DNA from: Coprococcus ammoniilyticus
Lineage (GTDB): Bacteria > Bacillota > Clostridia > Lachnospirales > Lachnospiraceae
NCBI RefSeq assembly: GCF_025567345.1
Contig: NZ_JAOQJS010000005.1
Span: 248,001 to 312,000 of the forward strand
Direction: 5' to 3'
DNA: 64,000 bases
This document shows positions 26,375-35,518 of this stretch, one piece after another. Numbering within the stretch: the first letter of the stretch is position 1; every line of letters starts with the position of its first letter. The position numbers and the translations under genes were made by a program. Below the pieces are notes generated by a model, which worked only from the letters and a program-made list of their open reading frames with translations, did no database searches and was not told the origin of the DNA.

Positions 26375-27283
26375 CTATTTAGCATCGGTTACAATCGGAA
26401 AATTCATTTCAACAATAAACTCTTTTTTTTCTATTTTTGCTTCAATCTCTCCATCCATCCGACTAACCAACTCCTTTGCAATAGATAGTCCCAATCCAGT
26501 AGATGTTTTACTTCTGGCAACATCTGCTTTATAAAATCGCTCAAATACCTGATCTATATTAATCTGTTCTGGATGTGTAACCTGATTGCTGATTCTAAGC
26601 ACCGCCTGATTTTGATCACGTTCCAACACAATGCTAATCTTCTTTTCTCCATGATCCAGCCCATTTTTTATCACATTCTGGATAACACGGCGGAGTCCCT
26701 GCCTGTTTCCATGTATATACAACTGTTCTTCCGTAATCTGAATATCCGGCTGAATTTCCATTCTTACCCATTCATCATAGTATGAAAAAACTGTTTCTTT
26801 CAAAATCCGGTTCATACAGCACAATGTCAATTCCAAACTGTAAGATTCGTTTTTTAACTTTGTAAACATAAAAAGTTCTTCCAACATTTCATTCAGACTA
26901 TGAATTCTTTCGTGGATAATGCTTAAATAACGTTTCTGATCCTCTATATTTTCACATTCTTCCATTAGCTGGAAATATCCGTCCAAAGATGTCAGTGGTG
27001 TGCGGATATCATGAGAAAGATTTGTATAAGTGTCCGCAATCAGAGCTTCTTTCTCCTGATAATGCTGCTTCTCTTTTCTTCGCAGTTCCAGAAGCTCATT
27101 CAACTTGTCAGAAAGCTTTCCTATTCCACCCACATCAAATTCATGGTTAATCAACATGTTACTGTCATGTTTCATCATAAACGCCAATTGGCGGCAGATG
27201 TCTTTCACCTGCCGCTGGTATTTCCACATAATAATAAATTGTAAGATAATAATTCCTGCTAATATCCCAATTACGATATACAT
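26375..27283 (-). CDS. Sensor histidine kinase of ABC-linked two-component system
   Basis: 302 residues with one N-terminal membrane helix (about residues 2-20) and almost no extracellular loop. H-box SHDIRTPLT at about 99-107, N-box NVIKNGLDH, and G-box GLGLSIAKEL are all present, so it should be active. Kinases with so little sensory region often take their signal from an adjacent ABC transporter. It is the last gene of the unit response regulator - ATPase - permease - kinase, with 3 bases to the permease. A role in antimicrobial-peptide sensing and resistance is the usual context, inferred here. Confidence 0.88.
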   Translation of the reverse strand: MYIVIGILAGIIILQFIIMWKYQRQVKDICRQLAFMMKHDSNMLINHEFDVGGIGKLSDKLNELLELRRKEKQHYQEKEALIADTYTNLSHDIRTPLTSLDGYFQLMEECENIEDQKRYLSIIHERIHSLNEMLEELFMFTKLKNESYSLELTLCCMNRILKETVFSYYDEWVRMEIQPDIQITEEQLYIHGNRQGLRRVIQNVIKNGLDHGEKKISIVLERDQNQAVLRISNQVTHPEQINIDQVFERFYKADVARSKTSTGLGLSIAKELVSRMDGEIEAKIEKKEFIVEMNFPIVTDAK

Positions 27284-27286
27284 CCG

Positions 27287-28132
27287 TTAAATATCCCTCT
27301 TTTGAAAAACAACGCTGCTTACTGATATCATCATAACGATGAACACTATTGCCACACCAAATGCCGCCAAACACTCATTTCCACTCGGATCCATAGGAAG
27401 CAGTGATAATTTTCCTGTTATCGTATACTTATAAATCTGGAAATTCTGAATTCCTATTTTTTGAATAGCACTATTGATCACCCCATACACAATGGTCATT
27501 ACATTCATGCTAAGACAGACAGCAATGACCATGCTGATTACATTATTTTTCAAAATAATTGCAATCGCCATACAAATCAGCACAAGTGCATAATGAAGAG
27601 CCAGTTCAGTCACAAAATAAGATAAAATTGCCTTTGTATTTCCCCATTCCAATTCCCCGAAAACAATACCATTCGCCGCTGCCTGAAATAAGAATGCACC
27701 TGCCATTGTCAGTACCGTAAAGACAGCCAAGGCAATTGCCCTGGAAAAAATCAGAGTTCCTCTATTTCTAACCTGACCTCCTATATTCTTAATATATCCG
27801 CTACTGATATCCGCTGTTGAAAACAGAACAGTAAAAATTACCAAAAGCAGTGCATACAATTTTCCTTGGGAATTGGCAAAAAAGATATCATATACCGTCA
27901 CCTTTTCTCCCGGCTCCGTAGGCAGCGTTACCATCATTCCCACATTAATATTATCCACAGTAGGTTCAGTAACCTGCTCCTGTTTCATGGCATCCTTTTC
28001 AGTCAAAAGCTCATAATCCGTCTTGCATAAAGATGTTGTAATCAATAATATTGCTGCCAGTACGATCCAGATTACATACATACTTTTGGTTTTAAGCATC
28101 CGGTATAAATCCATTTTTATTATATTAAGCAT
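27287..28132 (-). CDS. ABC transporter permease (ABC-2 type)
   Basis: 281-residue membrane protein with about six helices: one near residues 15-35, a long non-membrane loop to about 90, then five more. This is the layout of ABC-2 permeases such as those in lantibiotic-immunity or bacitracin exporters. The start is ATG 28132, eight bases after GGGAGG; a GTG at 28141 overlaps that site and is rejected. It overlaps the ATPase gene by eight bases. Substrate unknown. Confidence 0.83.
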   Translation of the reverse strand: MLNIIKMDLYRMLKTKSMYVIWIVLAAILLITTSLCKTDYELLTEKDAMKQEQVTEPTVDNINVGMMVTLPTEPGEKVTVYDIFFANSQGKLYALLLVIFTVLFSTADISSGYIKNIGGQVRNRGTLIFSRAIALAVFTVLTMAGAFLFQAAANGIVFGELEWGNTKAILSYFVTELALHYALVLICMAIAIILKNNVISMVIAVCLSMNVMTIVYGVINSAIQKIGIQNFQIYKYTITGKLSLLPMDPSGNECLAAFGVAIVFIVMMISVSSVVFQKRDI

Positions 28133-29042
28133 GATCCGCACCTCCCGTCAGATTCAGAAAATAAGTTTCCAGTTCTTCACTGGTTATGGAAATCCCTTTT
28201 ACCGGAATTTCTGACTTTGCAAGTTCCATATTCAACGCTGCACTTTCATTCAATCGTTCAAAAATATGAATATGCTCTTTATCTGTTACCTGATAGTTGG
28301 TAAATCCCATAGAATCCATCACCGGAATCGCCTGTTTCGGATGATCCAATGTCAACTCTATCCGTTCACTGCATCTTCTTATTAATTCTTCTCTTGTAAT
28401 TTCCTGTAATAAACTTCCATTATGAATAATTCCATAATCAGTAGCAATCTTCGATAATTCCTCAAGAATATGACTGGAAATGCATATTGTCATATTCTTC
28501 TCTTTCTGAAGTCTCTGAATCGTATCCCGGATCTCTGCAATACCCTGTGGATCCAATCCATTGATTGGCTCATCAAGAACTAATAAATCTGGTTCTCCAA
28601 CCAAAGCAAGACCAATTCCCAAACGCTGTTTCATTCCAAGTGAAAAATGTTTTGTTTTTTTCTTTCCCACATCTTCCAGACCGATAATTCTCAATATTTC
28701 TTCAATATAACTTTTTTTCTTTATTCCAAACAGCTTGCATTTGATATTCAGATTTTCATATGCAGTCATATCTCCATAAAGTCCCGGTGCCTCAATCAGA
28801 CATCCTATCCGTGATCGAACTTTTTGCAAATCCTTTCCCTTGTATCCGAACATCTCGATTTCTCCACAAGTTGGCTTGGAAAGTCCACTGATCATCTTCA
28901 GACAAGTTGTCTTCCCAGCTCCATTCCGACCGATAAAACCATAAATAGCACCTTTTTTAATATGCATATTGACACTGTCCACAGCTTTATGGTGTCCATA
29001 TTGCTTAGTCAAGTTTCTTGTTTCCAATAATATTTCGCTCAA
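28125..29042 (-). CDS. ABC transporter ATP-binding protein
   Basis: About 305 residues. Walker A GRNGAGKTT, Q-loop at CLIEAPGLYG, signature FSLGMKQRLGIG, Walker B LLVLDEP and a switch His in SSHILEEL are all present. The C-terminal ~90 residues match the extra domain of BcrA/lantibiotic-type exporters. AAAAGGAG directly abuts ATG 29051, so TTG 29042, nine bases further on, is the better start, though ATG 29051 remains possible. It forms an exporter with the next-downstream permease. Confidence 0.88.
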   Translation of the reverse strand: MSEILLETRNLTKQYGHHKAVDSVNMHIKKGAIYGFIGRNGAGKTTCLKMISGLSKPTCGEIEMFGYKGKDLQKVRSRIGCLIEAPGLYGDMTAYENLNIKCKLFGIKKKSYIEEILRIIGLEDVGKKKTKHFSLGMKQRLGIGLALVGEPDLLVLDEPINGLDPQGIAEIRDTIQRLQKEKNMTICISSHILEELSKIATDYGIIHNGSLLQEITREELIRRCSERIELTLDHPKQAIPVMDSMGFTNYQVTDKEHIHIFERLNESAALNMELAKSEIPVKGISITSEELETYFLNLTGGADHA

Positions 29043-29129
29043 GTTTTTCATCTCCTTTTTCTTATCTGCATTTATCATAAAGGAATAATCCTAATCAAAC
29101 GCAAATAAATAGTAAAAAAAGAGTAAAGA

Positions 29130-29813
29130 TTATAGATGAAGACGATAACCGATTCCCCAGACTGTTTCAATATATTCCTCAGATGTAACTGTTTTTATCT
29201 TTTTACGAATATTGCTTATATGTACATCCAGAGTTTTTGTTTCACCCATATATGGTTCGTCCCACGCATATTCAAAAATGTCCTCTTTACTGAAAACCTG
29301 CTTCGGATTTCTGAGCAGTAATTCTAAAATCGCAAACTCCTGTCTTGTTATCTTAGGAAGTATTTTTCCACCAATGCTGACCTGAAAAGTAGCTTTGTTC
29401 AATACCATCTCTCTGAACGAAAGGTTAGATTCTTTTATTTCCTTTTCTTCTGTATGACGAAGCTGTACCTGAATTCTTGCCAATACCTCTCTGATTTCAA
29501 AAGGTTTCGTTATATAATCATCAGCCCCACTAGTTAAAACCTTTACCTTTTCATCCAAGCTATCTTTCGCAGTCAAAACAATAACCGGAAGATTTCCCTT
29601 TTTCCGTATTTCCTCCAGAACTGCTTCTCCTGTAATTCCCGGCAACATCAAATCCAGCAACACCAGTGCATAGCTATGCTCCTGCATATTCAAAAGCAGC
29701 TTTGCCTCAGTTCCGGAAAACGCCTGCTCACAGGAATAGCCTGCTTTGGATAATGCTTCCTGAAGCAGATTATTGATATTTGTATCATCTTCTACAATCA
29801 GTATTTTCTGCAT
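29130..29813 (-). CDS. OmpR-family response regulator
   Basis: About 227 residues: receiver domain with phospho-acceptor Asp in LVLLDLMLPG (about residue 51) and Lys in LTAKDS, then a winged-helix DNA-binding domain (KQVFSKEDIFEYAW...DVHISNIRKKI). The start is ATG 29813, with GAGGAG upstream; the longer frame to 29849 includes the ribosome site. It is the first gene of the unit and probably controls the ABC genes behind it. A good sigma-A-type promoter lies just upstream. Confidence 0.9.
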   Translation of the reverse strand: MQKILIVEDDTNINNLLQEALSKAGYSCEQAFSGTEAKLLLNMQEHSYALVLLDLMLPGITGEAVLEEIRKKGNLPVIVLTAKDSLDEKVKVLTSGADDYITKPFEIREVLARIQVQLRHTEEKEIKESNLSFREMVLNKATFQVSIGGKILPKITRQEFAILELLLRNPKQVFSKEDIFEYAWDEPYMGETKTLDVHISNIRKKIKTVTSEEYIETVWGIGYRLHL

Positions 29814-29860
29814 GATAGTTCTCTCCTCTATTTTACACTGTGAAAACATTATTTTCTTGC

Positions 29861-29889
29861 ATTATACGCTTTTCCCTTTTTTCCCGCAA
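29861..29889 (-). promoter_or_regulatory. Promoter of the response regulator operon
   Basis: Minus-strand TTGCGG at 29889-29884, a 17-base spacer, then TATAAT at 29866-29861. The -10 ends about 47 bases before the start codon. Confidence 0.65.
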
Positions 29890-30090
29890 TTACTCCCCAC
29901 AGATTCCCGGAATTCTCCAGTACATAACTTACTTTTTGTTCCAGCTGAACTTATAATTTTCAGTATTGCTGTGCTTCCAAGATGCATATATCACTTTTTC
30001 CTTACCATTATGCCTTTATTTCTCCATCAGTGCTTTCGCAACCCTTATCCCGCCCACAAATAGAGCCAAACTAGAGCCATTTGATAAAAC
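29890..30090. other. Island right margin, no gene
   Basis: No intact gene seen. GCCAAACT...GCCAT at 30065-30080 resembles the same arrangement at 10755-10770 near the other island end, 13 of 19 positions alike. These may be recombinase arm sites or related remnants. Confidence 0.35.
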
Positions 30091-30130
30091 AAATGCCGGA
30101 AACCCGCATAAATACAGGCTTTCGGCATTT
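30091..30130 (-). terminator. Terminator now downstream of guaA
   Basis: Minus-strand AAATGCCGAAAGCC pairs with GGGTTTCCGGCATTT, then TGTTTT. It lies eight bases past the guaA stop, inside the island, and would replace the displaced native terminator. Confidence 0.75.
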
Positions 30131-30137
30131 TAATCCG

Positions 30138-30149
30138 TTATTCAAACTC
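30138..30149. repeat. Putative guaA-proximal attachment site (att)
   Basis: Copy of TTATTCAAACTC that forms the end of the guaA reading frame (Glu-Phe-Glu-stop on the minus strand). Identical to 10636-10647. The guaA 3' end is a known integration target for genomic islands in several bacterial groups. Confidence 0.55.
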
Positions 30150-31679
30150 AATCGTTCCAGGTGGCTTACTCGTCAGATCATACATTACTCGATTGACACC
30201 CTTCACTTCATTAATAATTCTTGTCATTACTCTCTGCAATACTTCAAACGGAATATCCGCGCAGTCAGCGGTCATGAAATCGCTGGTGCATACGGCACGA
30301 AGTGCAACTGCATAGTCGTAGGTACGTTCATCACCCATAACACCAACCGAACGCATGTTGGTAAGAGCTGCAAAATACTGTCCAAGTCCTTTATCAAGAC
30401 CTGCTTTTGCAATCTCCTCACGATAGATATAGTCAGCATCCTGAACAATCTTAACCTTCTCAGCAGTTACTTCCCCAACGATACGGATTCCAAGACCCGG
30501 ACCTGGGAATGGCTGACGGCTTACCAGATACTCTGGGATGCCAAGCTCACGACCAGCTTTACGAACCTCGTCCTTGAACAGGAGACGAAGCGGTTCAACG
30601 ATTTCTTTAAAATCAACATAATCCGGAAGTCCGCCTACGTTGTGGTGGCTCTTGATCGTTGCAGATTTTCCAAGACCGGATTCGATCACGTCAGGATAAA
30701 TTGTTCCCTGTACTAAGAAGTCAACAGCACCGATCTTCTTTGCTTCCTCCTCAAATACACGGATAAATTCTTCACCGATGATCTTACGTTTTGCTTCCGG
30801 TTCAACAACTCCTGCAAGTTTCTGGTAGAAACGATCCTGCGCATTTACACGGATGAAGTTCAGATCATATGGACCATCCGGGCCAAATACTGCTTCGACT
30901 TCATCACCCTCGTTCTTACGAAGAAGTCCCTGATCGACAAATACACAAGTAAGCTGCTTGCCAACTGCCTTGGATAACAGAACGGCTGCAACCGACGAAT
31001 CTACACCACCGGATAATGCACAGAGCACTTTGCCATTTCCAATCTTCTCACGCAGACTCTTGATCGTATCTTCAACGAAAGAATCCATCTTCCAGTCACC
31101 GGAGCATTTACATACATCCATGACAAATGCACGAAGCATCTTCATTCCTTCTTCTGTATGCATAACCTCTGGATGGAACTGTGTTGCATATAAATTCTTC
31201 TCTGCATTTTCCATTGCCGCAAATGGACAGTTTGGAGTCGTTGCAGTTGATACAAATCCTTCTGGTGCTTCTGCGATATAGTCGGTATGACTCATCCAGC
31301 AGATCGTTGATTTATTTACATCTTTAAACAAAATGGAATTCTTATCCACTGTTACCTCAGTTCTGCCATATTCACTAACCGGAGCAGTTGCTACCTTGCC
31401 GCCGAGCACATGTGCCATCAACTGTGAACCATAACAGATTCCAAGGATTGGAATACCCAGTTCAAAAATTTCCTTGCTGTAACTTGGTGAATCAGCCTTG
31501 TATACACTATTCGGTCCACCAGTGAAAATAATGCCTTTCGGGTTCATCTTCTTGATCTCGTCAATGCTCATGGTGTACGGATGTACTTCTGCATAAACAT
31601 TACATTCTCTGACCCTTCGTGCAATAAGCTGATTGTACTGACCACCAAAGTCCAGTACGATAATCAATTCCTTATTCAT
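30138..31679 (-). CDS. guaA: GMP synthase (glutamine-hydrolysing)
   Basis: Makes GMP from XMP, ATP and glutamine. The class I glutamine amidotransferase domain has the catalytic Cys in GICYGSQL (about residue 82) and His-Glu in FHPEV. The ATP pyrophosphatase domain has the P-loop SGGVDSSV. The C-terminal dimerisation domain ends PPGTIEFE. About 513 residues, a normal length. The start is ATG 31679 with AAAGGAG seven bases upstream. The last three codons coincide with the putative island attachment site but the protein is intact. Confidence 0.96.
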   Translation of the reverse strand: MNKELIIVLDFGGQYNQLIARRVRECNVYAEVHPYTMSIDEIKKMNPKGIIFTGGPNSVYKADSPSYSKEIFELGIPILGICYGSQLMAHVLGGKVATAPVSEYGRTEVTVDKNSILFKDVNKSTICWMSHTDYIAEAPEGFVSTATTPNCPFAAMENAEKNLYATQFHPEVMHTEEGMKMLRAFVMDVCKCSGDWKMDSFVEDTIKSLREKIGNGKVLCALSGGVDSSVAAVLLSKAVGKQLTCVFVDQGLLRKNEGDEVEAVFGPDGPYDLNFIRVNAQDRFYQKLAGVVEPEAKRKIIGEEFIRVFEEEAKKIGAVDFLVQGTIYPDVIESGLGKSATIKSHHNVGGLPDYVDFKEIVEPLRLLFKDEVRKAGRELGIPEYLVSRQPFPGPGLGIRIVGEVTAEKVKIVQDADYIYREEIAKAGLDKGLGQYFAALTNMRSVGVMGDERTYDYAVALRAVCTSDFMTADCADIPFEVLQRVMTRIINEVKGVNRVMYDLTSKPPGTIEFE

Positions 31680-31705
31680 GAAAGTTTCTCCTTTATTTTT
31701 CTTAA

Positions 31706-31821
31706 CCGTGCCACTCACAAATACTTCGTATTTCCTCGTTGTCGGGCTTTCGCCCTATCAAAATAAACTCTAATGCTTTCGTCTGCAAGCAGCCGAATCA
31801 TCAGAGTTTGTTTTGGCACGG
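31706..31821 (-). ncRNA. Structured 5' leader of guaA
   Basis: The mRNA leader folds into a closed multi-branch structure. CCGTGCCA (31821-31814) pairs with TGGCACGG (31713-31706) as an outer stem. Inside are a long hairpin (31814-31760), GGGC-GAAA-GCCC (31755-31744) and AAATAC-GAA-GTATTT (31733-31719). The outer stem closes about 16 bases before the ribosome site. It does not match a riboswitch class I can name. Control of guaA by a ligand is inference. Confidence 0.45.
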
Positions 31822-31837
31822 CTCAATGCTTACGCAT

Positions 31838-31843
31838 ATTATA
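31838..31843 (-). promoter_or_regulatory. guaA promoter -10 element
   Basis: Minus-strand TGGTATAAT, an extended -10. The -35 is weak. The expected start site is only a few bases before the structured leader. Confidence 0.55.
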
Positions 31844-31880
31844 CCATGTAATTACTCTATTTTCTACACCTAATCCTAGT

Positions 31881-33128
31881 CTATTTTTCGTTCCCGCGCA
31901 GGACTTCCAGCCCCTTCTGGTACTGTGTATCTTTTTCGCCCTGGAAATCATCGGAAACATAATCCTCCGGAAGTTCTACTTCGATATCCGGTGCTACACC
32001 CTTCTTGTGAATATCATTTCCATTTGGTGTGAAATATTTGGCAGTTGTAAGCTTTATTGCTGAGCCATCAGAAAGCGGAATAACCGACTGTACGATTCCC
32101 TTGCCATATGTGTTCTCGCCAACAATCGTTGCTACGCCATATTCTTTTAATGCCGCTGTCATGATCTCGGATGCGCTTGCACTTTCTCCGTTTACGAGCA
32201 CTACCATCGGTAGATCTAGCTGCTCTTCATCCGTAGACTCATACGTTGATAAGACATTTCCATTCTTATCTTCCTGATATACGATCTTACCGGCAGGAAG
32301 CAGATAATCACACATATCAACAACCGTTGATAACATTCCGCCCGGATCGGAACGGAGATCGATCATCAGCGCTGTCATTCCCTGTGATTGCAGATCTTCT
32401 ACTGCTTTTCTGAACAAATCACCTGTATTCGCAACAAACTGTGTTACACGGACATAGCCGATCTTCTTATCTGTATCTGCCATAAAATAAGAAACGGTAC
32501 TGTTTTCCAGTTTTCTTCTTGTAATGGTTACTGTATGATACTTCCGCTCGCTTGGTCTGTAGATCTCAAGAGTGACATCCGTACCTTCTTCTCCACGGAT
32601 CTTTGTAACCAGATAATCCAGATCATCAGATTCCTGAATCTCATAATCATCGATCTTACAGATCAGATCATCCGGCTTAATATCAGCTTCTGACGCCGGG
32701 GAATCTTCTGTAATGCTAACCGCGATCGCATATCCGGTATCTTCATCCTGTCTCACAACAACACCGATGCCCGCATATTCTCCGGAACTGTCTTCCTGCA
32801 ATTTTGCAAATTCCTCTGGTGTATAATATTTTGCATATGGATCATCCAATGCCTCGATCAGCCCGGCATACAGACCATTCTGCATATCCTCATCCGATGT
32901 GTCAAAATAATACGACTGATCTATGATCGTCTCCAGACTTGCAAGCTTCTCCAGTGTATCTTCATCCACGACTGAACCATTGTATTCCAGATTATCATGC
33001 CGTTTTCCGGCATCCGTATTCAAATCGCCGCTTTTTGTATTGTCCTTCGTAAAGGAGCATCCCATCATTCCCGCACATCCGGCTATAACTGCCGCACCAA
33101 GAATCCATTTCTTAAAATTATGCTTCAT
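31881..33128 (-). CDS. S41 family C-terminal processing protease, lipoprotein
   Basis: About 415-residue CtpA-like serine protease. The N-terminal signal peptide ends in the lipobox GMMGC, predicting lipid anchoring outside the membrane. A PDZ domain lies at roughly residues 105-190 (GEYAGIGVVV...SPASEADIKPDDLI). The S41 catalytic core shows the nucleophile Ser in NGESASASEI and Lys in YGKGIVQ. The start is ATG 33128 after AAAGGT; the frame extends to 33149. It lies downstream of an M23 hydrolase and ftsEX, a frequent neighbourhood, and may process envelope proteins. Confidence 0.92.
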   Translation of the reverse strand: MKHNFKKWILGAAVIAGCAGMMGCSFTKDNTKSGDLNTDAGKRHDNLEYNGSVVDEDTLEKLASLETIIDQSYYFDTSDEDMQNGLYAGLIEALDDPYAKYYTPEEFAKLQEDSSGEYAGIGVVVRQDEDTGYAIAVSITEDSPASEADIKPDDLICKIDDYEIQESDDLDYLVTKIRGEEGTDVTLEIYRPSERKYHTVTITRRKLENSTVSYFMADTDKKIGYVRVTQFVANTGDLFRKAVEDLQSQGMTALMIDLRSDPGGMLSTVVDMCDYLLPAGKIVYQEDKNGNVLSTYESTDEEQLDLPMVVLVNGESASASEIMTAALKEYGVATIVGENTYGKGIVQSVIPLSDGSAIKLTTAKYFTPNGNDIHKKGVAPDIEVELPEDYVSDDFQGEKDTQYQKGLEVLRGNEK

Positions 33129-33253
33129 TTTACCTTTTGCAATGCGCATCGCGCATTTTGCATCCTTTCATATTCTTAGAAATAATCATTCATATTCATT
33201 TGTATCATGTTAACTTTTTTGAATATCTCCCGAAAATTTCCTTTTATAAACGA

Positions 33254-33292
33254 CAACAGACAAATCCAGCTTTCACCCGATCTGTCTGTTGT
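33254..33292 (-). terminator. Hairpin after the M23 hydrolase gene
   Basis: ACAACAGACA at one arm pairs with TGTCTGTTGT at the other. The T-rich tail on the minus strand is short. Confidence 0.55.
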
Positions 33293-33372
33293 TTTATCCT
33301 ATGTGTAATTCTGTAAAATCTTACAATTCTGACTGGTTATCATACTTGTATGAATCCCAACTTTCTGTCTTT

Positions 33373-34596
33373 TTACAGGTAATCCAGTGGATTTACATAA
33401 GATCCATTGATCATAACTCCAAAATGGCAATGGGAACCTGTACTGTATCCGGTACTTCCTGCCTTGGCAATTACCTGTCCCTGTTCAACACTCTGTCCTA
33501 CACTGACAACCAACTGGGAATTATGCATATATACTGTCGATACACCATTTCCATGATCGATCATGATGTAGTATCCTGCAGATGAGCTGTACTGTGATAC
33601 AACAACTGTACCTGCTGCTGATGCAACAATATCACTACCGGTTGGACATGGAATATCAATTCCCTTATGGTTCGAACTTGCACCTGCTGTAGGTGAAGAT
33701 CTTGGTCCGAAGTAAGAACTGATCCGGCTTCCCTGTGTAGCAGGCCACATGTAAGAACCACCGCTTGGTGTATAGTACTGTGGCTCACTGCTTCCGCTGC
33801 TGCCACCACTCTGCTGCTGTGCTGCACGCTGCTCATCCAGTCGCTTCTGAATGGCTGCCATCTCTGCATCTGCTGCATCAATCTCTTTCTGATACTGTTC
33901 AACCATAGCTGTCTGAGCGTCAATATCCTTGGAATACTCTGCGATCTTATTATTCTTCTCTGTAATTGTTGTATTCAGATTATCTTTTTCAGTTTCAAGA
34001 TCAGCCTTAACACTCTCAACCTCTTTCAGGTCTTTTTCCAGTGTTGCTTCGTAATCCTGAATATCCTGTCTGGTCTGAATCAATGCATTTAACTGTTTCT
34101 GGTCATAGCTTGAAATCTGCTCAACATATTCTGATTTATTCAACATATCTGTAAAGGAAGCAGATGACATCAGTGTGTCTATGTATTCTACCTCTCCGTT
34201 TTCATAAAGATACTGAATACGCTTCATCATTGCTGCATACTGATTATCTTCATCAACCTGGGCTTCTGCAAGCTTTTTCTTTGTATCATCGATCTCAGTA
34301 TTCAACTGATCTTCTTCTTCCTCTTTTGCAGTGATCTTTGTCTGAATATCAGAAACCTGTTTATCAAGCACTTCAACATCACTGATCAACTGGTTCTGTC
34401 TCTCCTGCAGACCGTCCAGCACATTCTGTGCATCTTTTTTATTTCCCTCAGCTTCATTCTTGCTGTCCTGTGCCTCCTGCATGGAAGTTGCCGAGACATT
34501 GGAAACCGGCGGTATTGCCGCAAGTGCAACCGCACATACAACAACAATTGCTGTCTTTTTGAATTTCTTCATCAATGGGATCTGAAATTTCTTCAA
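33373..34596 (-). CDS. M23 peptidase with coiled coil (PcsB/EnvC-like)
   Basis: 407-residue exported cell-wall hydrolase. The signal peptide covers about residues 1-36. A long coiled coil spans about 40-260 (many Gln/Glu/Lys heptads). A low-complexity linker follows, then a LytM/M23 domain with zinc ligands in NHKGIDI and SHCHFGV. The start is TTG 34596, seven bases after GGGAGG. It lies 13 bases behind ftsX. In related bacteria such coiled-coil hydrolases are activated by FtsEX during division, so this is the likely cognate effector. Confidence 0.9.
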   Translation of the reverse strand: MKKFQIPLMKKFKKTAIVVVCAVALAAIPPVSNVSATSMQEAQDSKNEAEGNKKDAQNVLDGLQERQNQLISDVEVLDKQVSDIQTKITAKEEEEDQLNTEIDDTKKKLAEAQVDEDNQYAAMMKRIQYLYENGEVEYIDTLMSSASFTDMLNKSEYVEQISSYDQKQLNALIQTRQDIQDYEATLEKDLKEVESVKADLETEKDNLNTTITEKNNKIAEYSKDIDAQTAMVEQYQKEIDAADAEMAAIQKRLDEQRAAQQQSGGSSGSSEPQYYTPSGGSYMWPATQGSRISSYFGPRSSPTAGASSNHKGIDIPCPTGSDIVASAAGTVVVSQYSSSAGYYIMIDHGNGVSTVYMHNSQLVVSVGQSVEQGQVIAKAGSTGYSTGSHCHFGVMINGSYVNPLDYL

Positions 34597-34609
34597 AATA
34601 AAACCTCCC

Positions 34610-35518
34610 TTAAACCTTCAAATGTTTTCTGGTAGTGATCAAACTACCAAACAAACCTACACCTATACCAAGTATTAAGCCTACCGGTACCATTGTACGG
34701 AACAGTTCCTCTTTGCTTACAAATGCAAATACTGATGTCAGAACTGCAAATCGTCCTGCCACATATTCCAGAATCTTCTGATACATAATATATAACAGAT
34801 AAAGCGGAATAACAGAACCGACTGCTCCGATAATAATACCTTCTATTATGAACGGTGCACGTACAAAAAAGTTTGTTGCACCGATCAGCTTCATGATCGC
34901 AATTTCTTCCTTACGAACGGTAATACCGATTGTGATCGTATTACTGATCAGGAAGATAGATACCAGCATCAGTATCACAACGATACCGACGGAAGCATAA
35001 CCGACCAGTGATGATAATGTCGAAATACTGTCAGCCGTTACCTCTGAGCTTCTGACATTTCTTACACCGTCCAGTCCCTTTGCAAATGCTACAAATTCAG
35101 CCTGTTTGGATACATCCTTCAATGTTACCTCATAAGAAGCAGAATTCTTTAACGGATTGTCATCACCAAAAGCTGCTTTTGCTGCTTTCGGATCATCATA
35201 GTTCTGCTCACAGAATTTATCAAATGCTTCATCTGCACTGATAAAATCCATTGTGTTCACATAATCGAGAACACGGATCTGCTCTCCGATCAACTGAACC
35301 GTTTCATCCGGAATATCTTCATCAAAAAAGATAGATATCGTTACGTTGTTCTCCAGATCCTGCATTCCGGACTGGAAGTTAACAACAACTGCATATACAA
35401 TACCAAATATAAACAAACACGAAATAATTGTACCGATGGATGCAAGGGAGAACAATATATTTCTTCTGATGTTTGTAAATCCCTGTTTCAGGATATAAAA
35501 GAATGTACTAATCTTCAT
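34610..35518 (-). CDS. ftsX: Cell division ABC permease FtsX
   Basis: 302 residues, four membrane helices: one near residues 20-45 and three in the last 130 residues. The large extracytoplasmic domain between TM1 and TM2 (about residues 46-165) is where FtsX contacts its wall hydrolase partner. The sequence RRNILFSLASIGTIISCLFI is typical. It overlaps ftsE by 11 bases and precedes the M23 gene. Confidence 0.93.
   Translation of the reverse strand: MKISTFFYILKQGFTNIRRNILFSLASIGTIISCLFIFGIVYAVVVNFQSGMQDLENNVTISIFFDEDIPDETVQLIGEQIRVLDYVNTMDFISADEAFDKFCEQNYDDPKAAKAAFGDDNPLKNSASYEVTLKDVSKQAEFVAFAKGLDGVRNVRSSEVTADSISTLSSLVGYASVGIVVILMLVSIFLISNTITIGITVRKEEIAIMKLIGATNFFVRAPFIIEGIIIGAVGSVIPLYLLYIMYQKILEYVAGRFAVLTSVFAFVSKEELFRTMVPVGLILGIGVGLFGSLITTRKHLKV

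Noticed and set aside
29890..30090. Second integrase tail at the right island end (ATGGCTCTAGTTTGGC on the minus strand)
   Set aside because: The frame is open for only about 11 codons, runs away from guaA, and has no recombinase motif. Only the similarity to the left end was kept as a weak remark.
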